64,000 nt of DNA from Alphaproteobacteria bacterium (GCA_013288335.1 JABDCC010000003.1:25978-89977), one strand, 5' to 3'. Positions 39,944-50,706 are shown, counted from the first letter of the stretch. The notes: generated from the sequence alone by a model not told the origin. Program-made: numbers and translations.

Positions 39944-40880
39944 TTTTGTTCTCCTTAAGTGCTTGCCGAATTGTTTCTGCAATCTGCAGGGGTTGCAGAC
40001 CATAGGTATTGAGCAAATCATCCTGGCTACCGTAATGCGCAGCAAATACATCAGGTATACCAAGACGTTTTACTGGTACGCCCAGCTGGTTTTCATCCGC
40101 CAGGCATTCAAGCACAGCGCTGCCAAGGCCACCCATAAGCACATGTTCTTCAATAGTCACAATAAGGCTGGAAGATGCCGCCAATTTACAGATAGCTTCT
40201 TTATCCAGTGGCTTAATAGTATGCATATGTAACACGCGGCAGTGGATGTCTTCTTTTTCCAACTGTTCTGCTGCTGCAAGGCTGCGGTTAGTAGTAACGC
40301 CTGTTGAAACGATAAGAACCGGTTTATGTACGCTGGTATCTTTCAGCAAAATAGCCTTGCCTATGGCGAAGCCGTTTTCCGATTTACTGACGACCGGATC
40401 ACCACCTTTGGCGAGACGAATATAAACCGGATGTTTCCACTCCAGCGTTTCTACCATAAGACGTTTCATTTCTTCAGCATCACTTGCCGCCACTACAGTC
40501 ATATTGGGCAGTGCACGCATAATTGCCATATCTTCAATAGCCAAATGTGTTGGCCCAAGTGGGGCGTAAACCAATCCTCCACCATTTCCAATCAAACGAA
40601 TTGGCAAATGATGCAAGCAGGCATCAAGCGCTACCTGCTCATAGCAACGGCGGGTTATAAAGGTGGCAATAGTATTGACGTAGGGGATAAATCCATCCAT
40701 CGCGAGTCCTGCCGCAACTCCGATAATATTTTGCTCGCTTACACCTTCCATGAAGTATCTTTCCGGAAACTCAGCTTTCATTTCTTTGAGCAAACCAGGG
40801 CTTAAATCTGAACCCACAAACACCACCCGTGGGTCGCGCTTGGCTAATTCATACACCATATCAATACATGCTTTACGCAT
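39918..40880 (-). CDS. Transketolase C-terminal section
   Basis: FMEGVSEQNIIGVAAGLAMDG, pyrimidine-binding and C-terminal domains. Confidence 0.92.
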   Translation of the reverse strand: MRKACIDMVYELAKRDPRVVFVGSDLSPGLLKEMKAEFPERYFMEGVSEQNIIGVAAGLAMDGFIPYVNTIATFITRRCYEQVALDACLHHLPIRLIGNGGGLVYAPLGPTHLAIEDMAIMRALPNMTVVAASDAEEMKRLMVETLEWKHPVYIRLAKGGDPVVSKSENGFAIGKAILLKDTSVHKPVLIVSTGVTTNRSLAAAEQLEKEDIHCRVLHMHTIKPLDKEAICKLAASSSLIVTIEEHVLMGGLGSAVLECLADENQLGVPVKRLGIPDVFAAHYGSQDDLLNTYGLQPLQIAETIRQALKENKNDLRIAVA

Positions 40881-40889
40881 AAATAATCC

Positions 40890-41735
40890 TTACGCTGCTT
40901 TCAATTCTTCTTCCATTTTAGCAAACACCTCTGGCTTGATGCCTGATTGATGATGCCATTTTGGTTCGTTTTCGGTGAATGAGAACCCCTTACCCTTCAC
41001 GGTATGGCAAATTAATGCCTTCGGTTTTCCCGAGTTATTTGATTTTTTTAACGCACTACGTAACGCTGCGACATCATGACCATCTACTTCTTCCACGTCG
41101 AAGTTAAAGGCGCGCCATTTATCCGCCATCGGTTCCATGTCCTGAATATCCCGCGTAAAACCGGCAGACTGAATTTTATTATAATCTATCAGCACAGTGA
41201 GATTGGAAAGTGTGTGCTTACCCGCGCACATGGCAGCTTCCCACACGGAGCCCTCATTGGTTTCGCCGTCCCCCATAATGACAAACACTTTGCTATCGCG
41301 TTTTTGTATGCGCGCTGCCAAAGCCATACCTATGCCGATGGGAAGCCCATGCCCGAGTGCGCCTGTAGAGGCTTCAACTCCCGGAACTTTGCCATATTCA
41401 GGGTGGCCGCCCAATATGCTGTCCTTGTGGCAAAACCGATCCAGTTCTTCCATTGGAAAGAATCCTTTATCGGCAAGTAAAGCAAAGAGGGCTATGCAAC
41501 CGTGACCTTTGCTGAGTATACAGCGATCACGCTCCGCCCAGCGCGGATTCTTAGCATCGAACCGCAATACATCGTCATAGAGCACGCGCAGAATCTCAAA
41601 CAGGGATAAAGCAGGCCCTATATGGCCACGGCCATCCACTTTTATCATGCGCACCAGCAACCCGCGCAACTCACGCGAGCGTGCATCTAGTGGAGGCGTG
41701 TTATATGGGGGATGGAGGCCGGGTACCTCTGTCAT
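40890..41735 (-). CDS. Transketolase N-terminal section (ThDP-binding)
   Basis: GDGETNEGSVWEAAMCAGKHTLSNLTVLIDYNKIQ ThDP motif, GALGHGLPIGIGMALAAR. Confidence 0.92.
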   Translation of the reverse strand: MTEVPGLHPPYNTPPLDARSRELRGLLVRMIKVDGRGHIGPALSLFEILRVLYDDVLRFDAKNPRWAERDRCILSKGHGCIALFALLADKGFFPMEELDRFCHKDSILGGHPEYGKVPGVEASTGALGHGLPIGIGMALAARIQKRDSKVFVIMGDGETNEGSVWEAAMCAGKHTLSNLTVLIDYNKIQSAGFTRDIQDMEPMADKWRAFNFDVEEVDGHDVAALRSALKKSNNSGKPKALICHTVKGKGFSFTENEPKWHHQSGIKPEVFAKMEEELKAA

Positions 41736-41973
41736 AGAAAACTCACTATTGCTGTAATAATTAACTCTGTTTAACAAAGATGGCGCTCAATGCAAATAAA
41801 TTCATAAAAAAACAATGATGATCCTAACATTTCACGCTATCAAATGTTGGTTTCTATGGATAAACTTCTAAGTTCATCAATCAATGATTAGAAATAAAAT
41901 TAACTAACTGATTTTGCAACAAACCAGCAAAATAAATATTGTACTTTATGCTTAAATCATTAAATTCTCTTTT

Positions 41974-44955
41974 TTGTTTGCCAAATTAAAGAGTTTTAGG
42001 GATCATATAAATATGAGGAGAATATCCGTTCTATCTATTATTTATATTAGTAAATCGTACCTCTTTATCAGGAGATCCCTATCAAAAGTTCCATTTATTT
42101 ATGCCTTATATTGTAGATCGAATTTATTAAGGACGACAGAAAAAAGCTTTAGCTCATTACTTGGTGCATTGGGCGGAAGTTTCAGGAAAGGAAAAAACAT
42201 CCGCCTTTCCAAAGAAGACCAGCAAAGATTGCAATACCTTCTGAGTGAAAAACGCTATCGCGACTTTTTATATCTAGCCAATAATATGGCCGCTGGTGGT
42301 TGTTTATTTGGCGGAAATATGGTTATGGAATTACTATATGCATCGGCTCTTTTGAAATCTTGGAGATTATTTGACAAGGCTCTTTTGCCGGAATTGAAAA
42401 TTATTGCCTTTGATGCTATCCGAGAAACCTCGCTCATTATCAAAAATGATTGCCAATTGTTTCTCGAAGAGGTTGCTCTAATTTTGATTCAGAATTCTAG
42501 AATTAGTGATGCCTTAAAAGTGCTTTACCTGATTGAGCTAATAGATTCAAAACCCAGATATGATACTCTGATAAATTTGCTTAATTTTATTCAATCAGAA
42601 GATGCAGAAATCGTCAGGCGTTCTGAAACAATAACCATTCAATGTTCAGAGGAAGAGATTAATCTCGTCGGCTCTATCGTATGGGGTAAGAAATATCTAG
42701 ATGATTTCATGAATTATAATGTGCGCTCCATGCTGGCTTCCGGCAATATGCCTGCCTTGAAAGCGCACGGTTTACTTGTACATTCCATCGTTACAACTCC
42801 CGAAGGCAAAGAATTTATAGAAAATCATGCTGTGTACGCGGAGCTATCAAAGGTAGCTCAAGTTGAATTTTTCTGTTTCCCGGAAAAATGTCTTGGGCTT
42901 TTTACAGGAGAGGACGGCCCGGACAAATGGTCCTATATGCTGTATGGAATTTTAGATCATATAAATATACTCTTTGCACGTAGCCTTAAAGCGAATCTCT
43001 TCCTTATTCCGGTTGATTCAATAGTCGCCAACCCTTCTTTTACTAATATGCATCGTTACCTGAAAGAAGGTTATGATTGCTGTGGTGCAGGCAACCTTGT
43101 TGCTGAAAGAGACAGTTTTCTGAAGGCATTGAAAGATACATATGGGGTAACCGGTGCGTTAGAAATAAAAACCAAGGATTTAGCAAGCCTTGCCTTAAAA
43201 CATCCGCATAATTATATCACTTCCCAGTTAGTACATGACCAAAACAAGAGTTTTGGCAAACATGCACGCGAAATATTCTGGCCTGTTCCTGAAGGAATAG
43301 TCGTACATTCCATTTATACTCATCCGCTTGCTACTTCTGCCCGCAGGATTTGCAGTGATTATGTTATGCCATTTTCCTGGGTAGATTTTCTGCTTCCGGT
43401 TCGCATGTTTTCCGATGCAGATGAATTTCCAAAATATAAAATTATTGAGAACGCCGAAGAGGCCTATATCAATAATTTTGCGCCCGCTTCGAGAGTGTTT
43501 GAAGTCACTGGCAGGGCATTTAGTCCAAATGATTTTGTCGCAGCCCATACTTACAGCCACCCGATTCACCATTCTATGTTAAATACGCGACAATTTATCC
43601 CCTGTGAATATGAACCACTTAAATGTAGTAATGATGTGGATAGTGATATAATTGCTGTTAAAAAAGAATTAGAGAAACATTTCGTCGATAAATTACAAAA
43701 TACTAAATACAATGCATCCGGTTGTCGTTTGTGTTCGAGTACGGACTTGCATGAAGTAATCAATCTGGGATATATGCCTTTATCGCACCAGTTGCGCAAA
43801 TCACTGTCTGAGAAAGAATATTTTTTTCCGGTACATTTCCACTATTGTAATAATTGCGGGCTATTGCAAATTCACGACACAATTCAACCTGATATTTTAT
43901 ATGATGCAGAGACCTATTCTACCAGCTTTCAGAAACCCAGACATATTGATGAACTTATTACTACGGTTGTTGCCTATAAGTCGCCGGGTGCCGTGTTAGA
44001 TGTAGGCTGTAACGATGGCAGCTTGCTAAAATCACTCAAAGGACATGGATTTAATATACTGGTTGGTATCGAACCCAATAGCCATGCTGCTGTTATCGCT
44101 AAGGAGGGTTTTCAGAATATATATGTTGATTACCTAACCTCTTCCAGCAGCGAATCATTGCTCAAGAAACATGCTAAATTTGATTTTATTTTTGCGCGCC
44201 ATGTACTCGAACATGTCACTGACCTTGAAGATTTTTTTGCCAGCCTAAATATGCTGCTTTTACCAGATGGACTTTTCATTATGGAGCTTCCGCATGTCGA
44301 AACGGGTTTTGCTTTTGGAAATCCTGTAATCCTGTGGGAAGAACATGTAAATTATTTTACGGAAGATTTAGTGCATGCCATGTTTAGGCGCTATGGCTTT
44401 GAAGTTCTCGATAAAAGGTATTATGCTTTTGGCGGTGGATCAGTTGCCTTTATAGCTCGTCGTATACTTCCTGAAACTCTCAATCTTGCAAAAGCAAAAT
44501 CTTTTTCATTAAGTTATTATCAGGGGTATGCTGATCGAATTCATATTTTGAAAGAAGATATAAACTCACTTCTCACTCTCGCCAAATCTAGAAATTATGA
44601 GGTTGCTATTTATGGCGCAGCACCGCGTTCCTGTACCATGATAAATTATATTAAATGTGGTGCTAATATTGATTTTGTTATTGACGATCGTGCGGATATA
44701 CATAATCGCTATATGCCGGGCACAGATAAGCCTATACATTCGCTGAGTGAAACTAATCTTGGCAGCAAAAAACCTTTGGTGCTGCTTGGTGTTGGCGCAG
44801 AAAATGAATATAAAGTGCTAGAAAAGTTGAAGGCAAAACTTGGTTATTACCCAGTATCTGTTAGCCTTTTTCCTCCTCGTGATGTTTATACTTCGGTTAA
44901 AGATGCTATAAATATGTTAAATAATGAAGTGGAAGAAAAGAGTAGAGTAGCTTGA
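41974..44955 (+). CDS. 993-aa protein: uncharacterised N-terminal ~550 aa fused to zinc-binding C-methyltransferase-like module
   Basis: C-terminal part CRLCSSTDL...CNNCGLLQI, VLDVGCNDGSLLKSLKGHGF SAM motif; N-terminal part unrecognised. Confidence 0.8.
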   Translation: MFAKLKSFRDHINMRRISVLSIIYISKSYLFIRRSLSKVPFIYALYCRSNLLRTTEKSFSSLLGALGGSFRKGKNIRLSKEDQQRLQYLLSEKRYRDFLYLANNMAAGGCLFGGNMVMELLYASALLKSWRLFDKALLPELKIIAFDAIRETSLIIKNDCQLFLEEVALILIQNSRISDALKVLYLIELIDSKPRYDTLINLLNFIQSEDAEIVRRSETITIQCSEEEINLVGSIVWGKKYLDDFMNYNVRSMLASGNMPALKAHGLLVHSIVTTPEGKEFIENHAVYAELSKVAQVEFFCFPEKCLGLFTGEDGPDKWSYMLYGILDHINILFARSLKANLFLIPVDSIVANPSFTNMHRYLKEGYDCCGAGNLVAERDSFLKALKDTYGVTGALEIKTKDLASLALKHPHNYITSQLVHDQNKSFGKHAREIFWPVPEGIVVHSIYTHPLATSARRICSDYVMPFSWVDFLLPVRMFSDADEFPKYKIIENAEEAYINNFAPASRVFEVTGRAFSPNDFVAAHTYSHPIHHSMLNTRQFIPCEYEPLKCSNDVDSDIIAVKKELEKHFVDKLQNTKYNASGCRLCSSTDLHEVINLGYMPLSHQLRKSLSEKEYFFPVHFHYCNNCGLLQIHDTIQPDILYDAETYSTSFQKPRHIDELITTVVAYKSPGAVLDVGCNDGSLLKSLKGHGFNILVGIEPNSHAAVIAKEGFQNIYVDYLTSSSSESLLKKHAKFDFIFARHVLEHVTDLEDFFASLNMLLLPDGLFIMELPHVETGFAFGNPVILWEEHVNYFTEDLVHAMFRRYGFEVLDKRYYAFGGGSVAFIARRILPETLNLAKAKSFSLSYYQGYADRIHILKEDINSLLTLAKSRNYEVAIYGAAPRSCTMINYIKCGANIDFVIDDRADIHNRYMPGTDKPIHSLSETNLGSKKPLVLLGVGAENEYKVLEKLKAKLGYYPVSVSLFPPRDVYTSVKDAINMLNNEVEEKSRVA

Positions 44956-44994
44956 TGTATCTACAACGAGTAATAACTTTGATTATATTTTGAT

Positions 44995-46083
44995 ATGGGA
45001 CTTATTCGTTTATTTCTTGCACTTGTAGTTGTTATTGACCATTTCCGGATTATTGTATTGCATCCGCAAGGACTTGACACTGGAGATTACATTAAGCTCG
45101 GCATGAATGCCGGGAGTTCTGTAATGTTCTTTTTTGTTATCAGCGGCTTCCTGATTAGCTATGTCTTGGAAAAAAAATATCCCGCTAATACTGAGAGTAC
45201 ATATAAGTTTTATAAGTCCCGAGCTATTCGTATTTATTCACTTTATTGGGTAATGTATCTATTTTCAGCATTAGTAATTAATCCTGAATGCGTACATAAG
45301 ATATGGAGCAGTGGCCCTTTGAATTACCTTCCCAGCCTGTTCCTCTTTGGGGTAGATTGGAGAGTTTCATTTGGAGATTATCCGCATGAATATTACGGCC
45401 TTTTCCCTATCGGACTAAATCAAGCATGGACACTTGGGTCTGAAATGGCGTTTTATCTTATTGCTCCATTCGTCTTACGCTCTTTGACAGCTACTTTGGT
45501 TTTATTAATCATGTCAGCAATGGTTCGGGCAGCGCTTGTGCATGTATTTGGTTTTTTTGAAAGCTGGACGTACCACTTTTTCCCCTCCATCATTTTATTT
45601 TTTCTGCTCGGGCATTTATCGCGTGTAGTACATAATAAGATAAGATTGCCGAACAAGGTGGGAATCGGTTTTTTGGGATTAGCGATATTCTTTATGATGC
45701 TAAGCGTTAACCGGATTTTTGATTCGCCCTATTTTTATCTAGGAATCGTATCTTTTGCACTATCACTTCCGTATGTTTTTGAACTTACCAAGAACAATAG
45801 AATCCTGAATTTCTTAGGCGACACTTCTTATGCAATATATCTGATACACGTTATGATAATAGTCTATATATGGCCGCTGATTTCCCCGCACATCCCCTTT
45901 ATAGCAATCTCAAACCATCCAAAATTTGTATTTGCCTGTATTCAGACAGCAATCATTGTCTGCATAGCGATTGGCATTGGCATACTAGTCGAGATAATTG
46001 TTGAAAAACATGTAGCCTCTGTATTCCGTAAAATATGGGGATTAGCAGAACAAAAAATTGCGCGCGCATGCATAATAAATTAG
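44995..46083 (+). CDS. Acyltransferase-3 family membrane protein (OafA-like)
   Basis: MGLIRLFLALVVVIDHF, FFVISGFLISYVLEKKY, multi-TM. Confidence 0.9.
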   Translation: MGLIRLFLALVVVIDHFRIIVLHPQGLDTGDYIKLGMNAGSSVMFFFVISGFLISYVLEKKYPANTESTYKFYKSRAIRIYSLYWVMYLFSALVINPECVHKIWSSGPLNYLPSLFLFGVDWRVSFGDYPHEYYGLFPIGLNQAWTLGSEMAFYLIAPFVLRSLTATLVLLIMSAMVRAALVHVFGFFESWTYHFFPSIILFFLLGHLSRVVHNKIRLPNKVGIGFLGLAIFFMMLSVNRIFDSPYFYLGIVSFALSLPYVFELTKNNRILNFLGDTSYAIYLIHVMIIVYIWPLISPHIPFIAISNHPKFVFACIQTAIIVCIAIGIGILVEIIVEKHVASVFRKIWGLAEQKIARACIIN

Positions 46084-47252
46084 AAATTCCAGCTCTTACA
46101 GGGTTGCGCTTTATAGCTGCTTTCAGTATTGTCTATGGACATTTTACCATTCCGCAAAGCTATACAATATTTGGGGTCGCTTGGCAGACCACCATTATTG
46201 GCATGCCATTGTTTTTTGCCCTGAGTGGTTTTATTATTCATTACGTCTATGCGCAGCTTTTCTCTCTAGGATGGTGGGCGGCTGTACGGGAGTTTGCCTA
46301 TGCGCGTTTTTCCCGTCTTTATCCTTTATTCATTTTTTTATTCGCTTACTTCTTTTTCTTTAGATGGCTAGTGCCCTTTGACCCACGGTTGACCACGCCT
46401 CACGGTTGGCCTACGCTGCTTTCTTATCTTACGCTAACTTCGAGTTGGTGGTATCAAACAATTGAGGGTAAATCATTAATACAATTTACTTATGGCTGGT
46501 CATGGTCTGTTTCCACAGAATGTTTTTTTTATCTTATGTATGCGGTTGTGTTTTATCGCGTAGAGCGCATTCAGAGTCCTCGTCTATGTCTTAAATTACT
46601 GGTGGGCTTTTGTATTTTTGCTTATCTGCTCCTGTATTGGGTGTATAGCACGCAAGATAGCTGGGAAACATATATATTAGCCCACCATCATAGCTATATC
46701 TCCCGTAATCAGGATTGGAATAATTCTTTTGTGCGCTGGTTTGTTTATGTCTCTCCTTATTTGCAAATTTTGGAATTTATAGGCGGTTGCTTAACATGCC
46801 AATTTTACCTTTTAATACGTAATAGTCATGAACTAAAACGAAAAGCACAACCAGGCTTATTGGCACTGGTGGGTATAATATGGATGTTAGTCTGCCTTCT
46901 GGGTATGTCAGAGGCATTACCACAAGGATTACAGGAATACACATCTGGGTTTCCACACTTCTTGCATATGAATTTCCTGCTAGCACCGGCATGCTTCATG
47001 CTTATACTGGCCTGTGCGTTGGGAGGCAATTTATTAAGTAAAGTTCTGTCGTATCCATTGCCTGTATTCTTAGGAACCATCAGCTACTCCATATATCTGA
47101 TATATCCGGTTATTCCCTCTGTAGTTCCTTTTGGACACCCTGACAGAAGTTTACGGTTGGTTTATTCTTTTATAATGGCTGTTATAGTAGCTTCTGGTCT
47201 TTATACGGTAATAGAAGTGCCTACCAAACGCTGGTTGCGGAAACTATACTAA
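46068..47252 (+). CDS. Acyltransferase-3 family membrane protein
   Basis: LTGLRFIAAFSIVYGHF, PLFFALSGFIIHYVYA, YSIYLIYPVIP; overlaps the upstream gene by 16 nt. Confidence 0.9.
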   Translation: MHNKLEIPALTGLRFIAAFSIVYGHFTIPQSYTIFGVAWQTTIIGMPLFFALSGFIIHYVYAQLFSLGWWAAVREFAYARFSRLYPLFIFLFAYFFFFRWLVPFDPRLTTPHGWPTLLSYLTLTSSWWYQTIEGKSLIQFTYGWSWSVSTECFFYLMYAVVFYRVERIQSPRLCLKLLVGFCIFAYLLLYWVYSTQDSWETYILAHHHSYISRNQDWNNSFVRWFVYVSPYLQILEFIGGCLTCQFYLLIRNSHELKRKAQPGLLALVGIIWMLVCLLGMSEALPQGLQEYTSGFPHFLHMNFLLAPACFMLILACALGGNLLSKVLSYPLPVFLGTISYSIYLIYPVIPSVVPFGHPDRSLRLVYSFIMAVIVASGLYTVIEVPTKRWLRKLY

Positions 47253-47269
47253 ATGCATGGTAAGGATAG

Positions 47270-48334
47270 ATGTTCGGGATTTTTCGTTATGTGCTCGCGA
47301 TAACTGTAGCGTTTGCGCATTTATGGATACAGAAAGCCCCCTGGGCAGCGCATTATGCAGTATTTGCATTTTATGCATTGAGCGGCTATCTCATGACCCG
47401 CGTATTAAGTGAAGTATACCCTTATACGGTCAATGGGATGAAGCGCTTTTGCTTAAATAGGTTTTTACGGATATATCCTACCTATTATGCAATATTATTA
47501 TTGAATATAGCATGTATTTACTACATCCCTCCCGCCATTGTAAACGTATCTACCAGTACGCATATGCCGATTACATTAGGGGAGTGGGTTGCCAACCTTT
47601 CTATTTTTGGTATCACACAATGGTATGCAGCAGGAACGCATACCTTAATGTCAACGCGACTAGTAAATAACGTTTGGTCACTCAATATTGAGTTGTGGTT
47701 TTATATAATTTTGTCTCTTTTTGGCGCAATGCGGCGTCTAAATTTTGTAATACTCTGGGTCATTATTGGTGTATTGCAGGTAGGATATAGTCTTTATCAT
47801 GGATACGATTTTCAGGATAGATATTCACCAATAACAGCAGGTATACTGCCCTTTGGTGTAGGCAGTTTATTATACTACCTTGTCAAACGTTGGCCTTGTC
47901 CAAAAACGTGGAATATAATATTATGCTGCTTTGCTATTAGCGCTTGGGGGGTGCTGCCATTCATTTATAAAACGCATCCATTACGTGCGGAAGCTGAAGG
48001 ATTATATATATCCTTAATAATTAGCGCTGTTATTATATATTGCTTGGCTAATTTTCAATCAAAGTGTTACCCACGCTGGGCTATGACTGATAAATGGTTA
48101 GGAAACTTGTCTTATTCTATTTTTCTTTGCCATTTTACCGCTGGAATAATAATGAAATGGATATTTCCGTCTGCCTTAGATCAAACCGATGGTTCGTTAT
48201 TTTTGGCTGCCCTACCTTTAATTCACCTCATGGCATGGTTATTATACATAGCAATTCAATACCCGCTGGAACACTTACGCAAGCTCATACACGATAACAG
48301 GTCCTTTAAACAGCTTTCGTCAAAGGATATTTAG
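47270..48334 (+). CDS. Acyltransferase-3 family membrane protein
   Basis: FRYVLAITVAFAHLW, VFAFYALSGYLMTRVL, LSYSIFLCHF. Confidence 0.88.
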   Translation: MFGIFRYVLAITVAFAHLWIQKAPWAAHYAVFAFYALSGYLMTRVLSEVYPYTVNGMKRFCLNRFLRIYPTYYAILLLNIACIYYIPPAIVNVSTSTHMPITLGEWVANLSIFGITQWYAAGTHTLMSTRLVNNVWSLNIELWFYIILSLFGAMRRLNFVILWVIIGVLQVGYSLYHGYDFQDRYSPITAGILPFGVGSLLYYLVKRWPCPKTWNIILCCFAISAWGVLPFIYKTHPLRAEAEGLYISLIISAVIIYCLANFQSKCYPRWAMTDKWLGNLSYSIFLCHFTAGIIMKWIFPSALDQTDGSLFLAALPLIHLMAWLLYIAIQYPLEHLRKLIHDNRSFKQLSSKDI

Positions 48335-50597
48335 GCTCCTGCTGGAACCATTCTTCTGCATTAGTCATCTTATTCGCACGGATAGAATTAATTATAATAC
48401 CGCTGTTTTTGTTGCCCGCAAAGATGCTTTGGAGTTCGCTGTCCGCCATGAATACATTCAGTATTACTGCTGAGTTGCTATAGAATGCAAAATTAAAGTA
48501 GAGAATAAATGTGCCTTCGGAAATCATCTTTATTTCAATATCAGATACACGGTCAATCACCGATTGTTCGCCCACAATTTTTGAAGATTTTAGGTCAAAC
48601 AGCAACCTTGCATAGTCGGAAAGATTCATGGAATGTATTTCAATCCCTATGAACTGGCTATTAACAGGGGTTATATTGATCGCAAAACGATAGCTCCCCA
48701 TATAGTTAGCTGTATCTCTGAACATAACGCGATGATGTTCATGAGCTTCGGTGGCATAGAACACAGGTTTATTATTAATAGTGCGTGTCTCCATACCCTC
48801 AAGACGGCATTGGGAAGACATCGGGATATAATCTTGAGATAGGAATAAATCACTATCTCCAAAACCTTCATAATTGGCAAAATCATGCTGGATGCCCACC
48901 ATTTTAAATATCGGGCGTTTAATCATCTCAATAAATTCGGAGAATAAAGCATGATCAGCCCTGTGTACAGCGCGCTCTAGATATTGCTCAGCAGTAAATG
49001 CTCCTACATTTTGTAACGGCTCGAATATAATTTTATCCGCACCAAAGGAATGACTAAAATGGACAAATTCTTCCATTTCACGGAAATTTTCTAATTGGTA
49101 AGTAAACGAGAAAGTCAATCCACCAATTTCTTTTTTTAGACGCAACTTTTGTAGGAAGCCCAGGTTCTCCAGCAGCACTTCATGGATGGCAAAACGGCGT
49201 AGTTTTTCAAAAGTTCCCTTTCGTGCTCCATCGATAGATATACGCACGCCTCCTACTTTGCCATGAATGCCAGGAAATTTCTGCCATTCTTTTTCCGTAA
49301 ACAGCATGCCGTTAGAAATCATGTCAATGCTCAGATCAGGACAGGTTTCCTGCGAAATCATACTAAGGATCTGCCGTGAAGGCTTGCTCACAAATACTTC
49401 ACCTGCGACATTTATCTCCAGATGTTTCAGCTTGCTGAGCAGAGGCATAAGCTTGGTTTCAACAATACGCGCCTTTTCCTCGTTTTGTGATGGCTTCTCA
49501 ATGATGCGCTCTTTACGACAGGAAGGACAAGCGAGATTGCAGCTTTGATCGTAGGCAAATAGCATATTGTCCACATGGCCGACGCCAAAGTCATCATAGG
49601 CAATAGCAGTATCGATGATAGGATCATTTACGGTTTCGCGGCGCGGAATAACATTTTGGGCCAGATGAACGCATTCAAGATGGTTACAATATTTATAGGT
49701 TCCGTCCGTCATGGTTTTTCGTATCGCCTTGGCTGTCTTAGAATTGAGGATATTATCCAAGCTATCGGTTTCAATATTGCCAACAGGCGTAGGCAGCCAG
49801 TGGCCGCAACATACGTTTACTTCTCCTGTTTCCACGATATCAAAACGTTTGAATGGCATATCACAGACAAAATTTCTGAGGTAACCATTGTCAAATCCGA
49901 CAAATTTCTCAAGACGCGGAGGAACGGCCTGATTCTGGAGGCGCAGATGCAATGTATGGCTTGCTGCTTTTAAATGAATGGAGGTGCGAGGTTCCTGCAA
50001 TGCTATGCCGACGAAATAAAGCGCGCGTTCATAGTTACCTAAGCTACCGTAATATTTGCATAATGCGATAGCGGCTGCTTCCACTACACCATATTGTAAT
50101 TCGCTCTTCCAGGTGAACGCAAGAAAAGCCAGCCAGAATTTTTCCAGCATTACAACTTTAGGATTATCGCTACCCAGCGGATTAAGCTGTGAGGTTGCCT
50201 CCTTATGACGTTTTTCAGTTTTTTTATTAAGAAAATGAGTTATTTCCAGAGGAAATTTTTCTTCCTTCTGCAAAAGCCACGCAAACCAATCCTCAAAAGC
50301 ATCGTAAGTTTCACGCTGAAAAGCGCTGCATAGGGCTTTCATAAAAAGATTATCCGTCAGTATGCCTTGAGAGAAAGCACGTATAATTTCTTCCGATTTT
50401 ATCGGGTCCAGTTCAAGAAAACTACGATGCTTACCTTCTGCATCTTTAAAAACGACAGCCATATAGGGAAGAAATATTGGTTTCTCAAATGCTACAAGCA
50501 GCTCTATGTGAAAAGGCAGTGCACGCTTGATACGCACAAAAGCATCAAACCGTTTTAATATAACAAATCTTTTAACACTGGCCGTGAACTGTGACAT
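48306..50597 (-). CDS. Radical SAM protein with N-terminal SPASM-like Cys module
   Basis: SCNLACPSC (CxxxCxxC) preceded by CDMPFKRFDIVETGEVNVCCGHW...YCNHLEC. Confidence 0.88.
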   Translation of the reverse strand: MSQFTASVKRFVILKRFDAFVRIKRALPFHIELLVAFEKPIFLPYMAVVFKDAEGKHRSFLELDPIKSEEIIRAFSQGILTDNLFMKALCSAFQRETYDAFEDWFAWLLQKEEKFPLEITHFLNKKTEKRHKEATSQLNPLGSDNPKVVMLEKFWLAFLAFTWKSELQYGVVEAAAIALCKYYGSLGNYERALYFVGIALQEPRTSIHLKAASHTLHLRLQNQAVPPRLEKFVGFDNGYLRNFVCDMPFKRFDIVETGEVNVCCGHWLPTPVGNIETDSLDNILNSKTAKAIRKTMTDGTYKYCNHLECVHLAQNVIPRRETVNDPIIDTAIAYDDFGVGHVDNMLFAYDQSCNLACPSCRKERIIEKPSQNEEKARIVETKLMPLLSKLKHLEINVAGEVFVSKPSRQILSMISQETCPDLSIDMISNGMLFTEKEWQKFPGIHGKVGGVRISIDGARKGTFEKLRRFAIHEVLLENLGFLQKLRLKKEIGGLTFSFTYQLENFREMEEFVHFSHSFGADKIIFEPLQNVGAFTAEQYLERAVHRADHALFSEFIEMIKRPIFKMVGIQHDFANYEGFGDSDLFLSQDYIPMSSQCRLEGMETRTINNKPVFYATEAHEHHRVMFRDTANYMGSYRFAINITPVNSQFIGIEIHSMNLSDYARLLFDLKSSKIVGEQSVIDRVSDIEIKMISEGTFILYFNFAFYSNSAVILNVFMADSELQSIFAGNKNSGIIINSIRANKMTNAEEWFQQEPKYPLTKAV

Positions 50598-50706
50598 AAA
50601 TTTCTTAAAATTGCTTCCATGTACCGGATATGCCCACTTTGTTTATCTTAATTTGCCGTGCCTTGGCAATGATTTTTGTTAATAAAAACCCCATCATCTC
50701 GGTATA

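Noticed and set aside
40326-40805. 159-aa plus-strand ORF inside the transketolase C-half
   Set aside because: Antisense to a conserved domain; no recognisable protein features.
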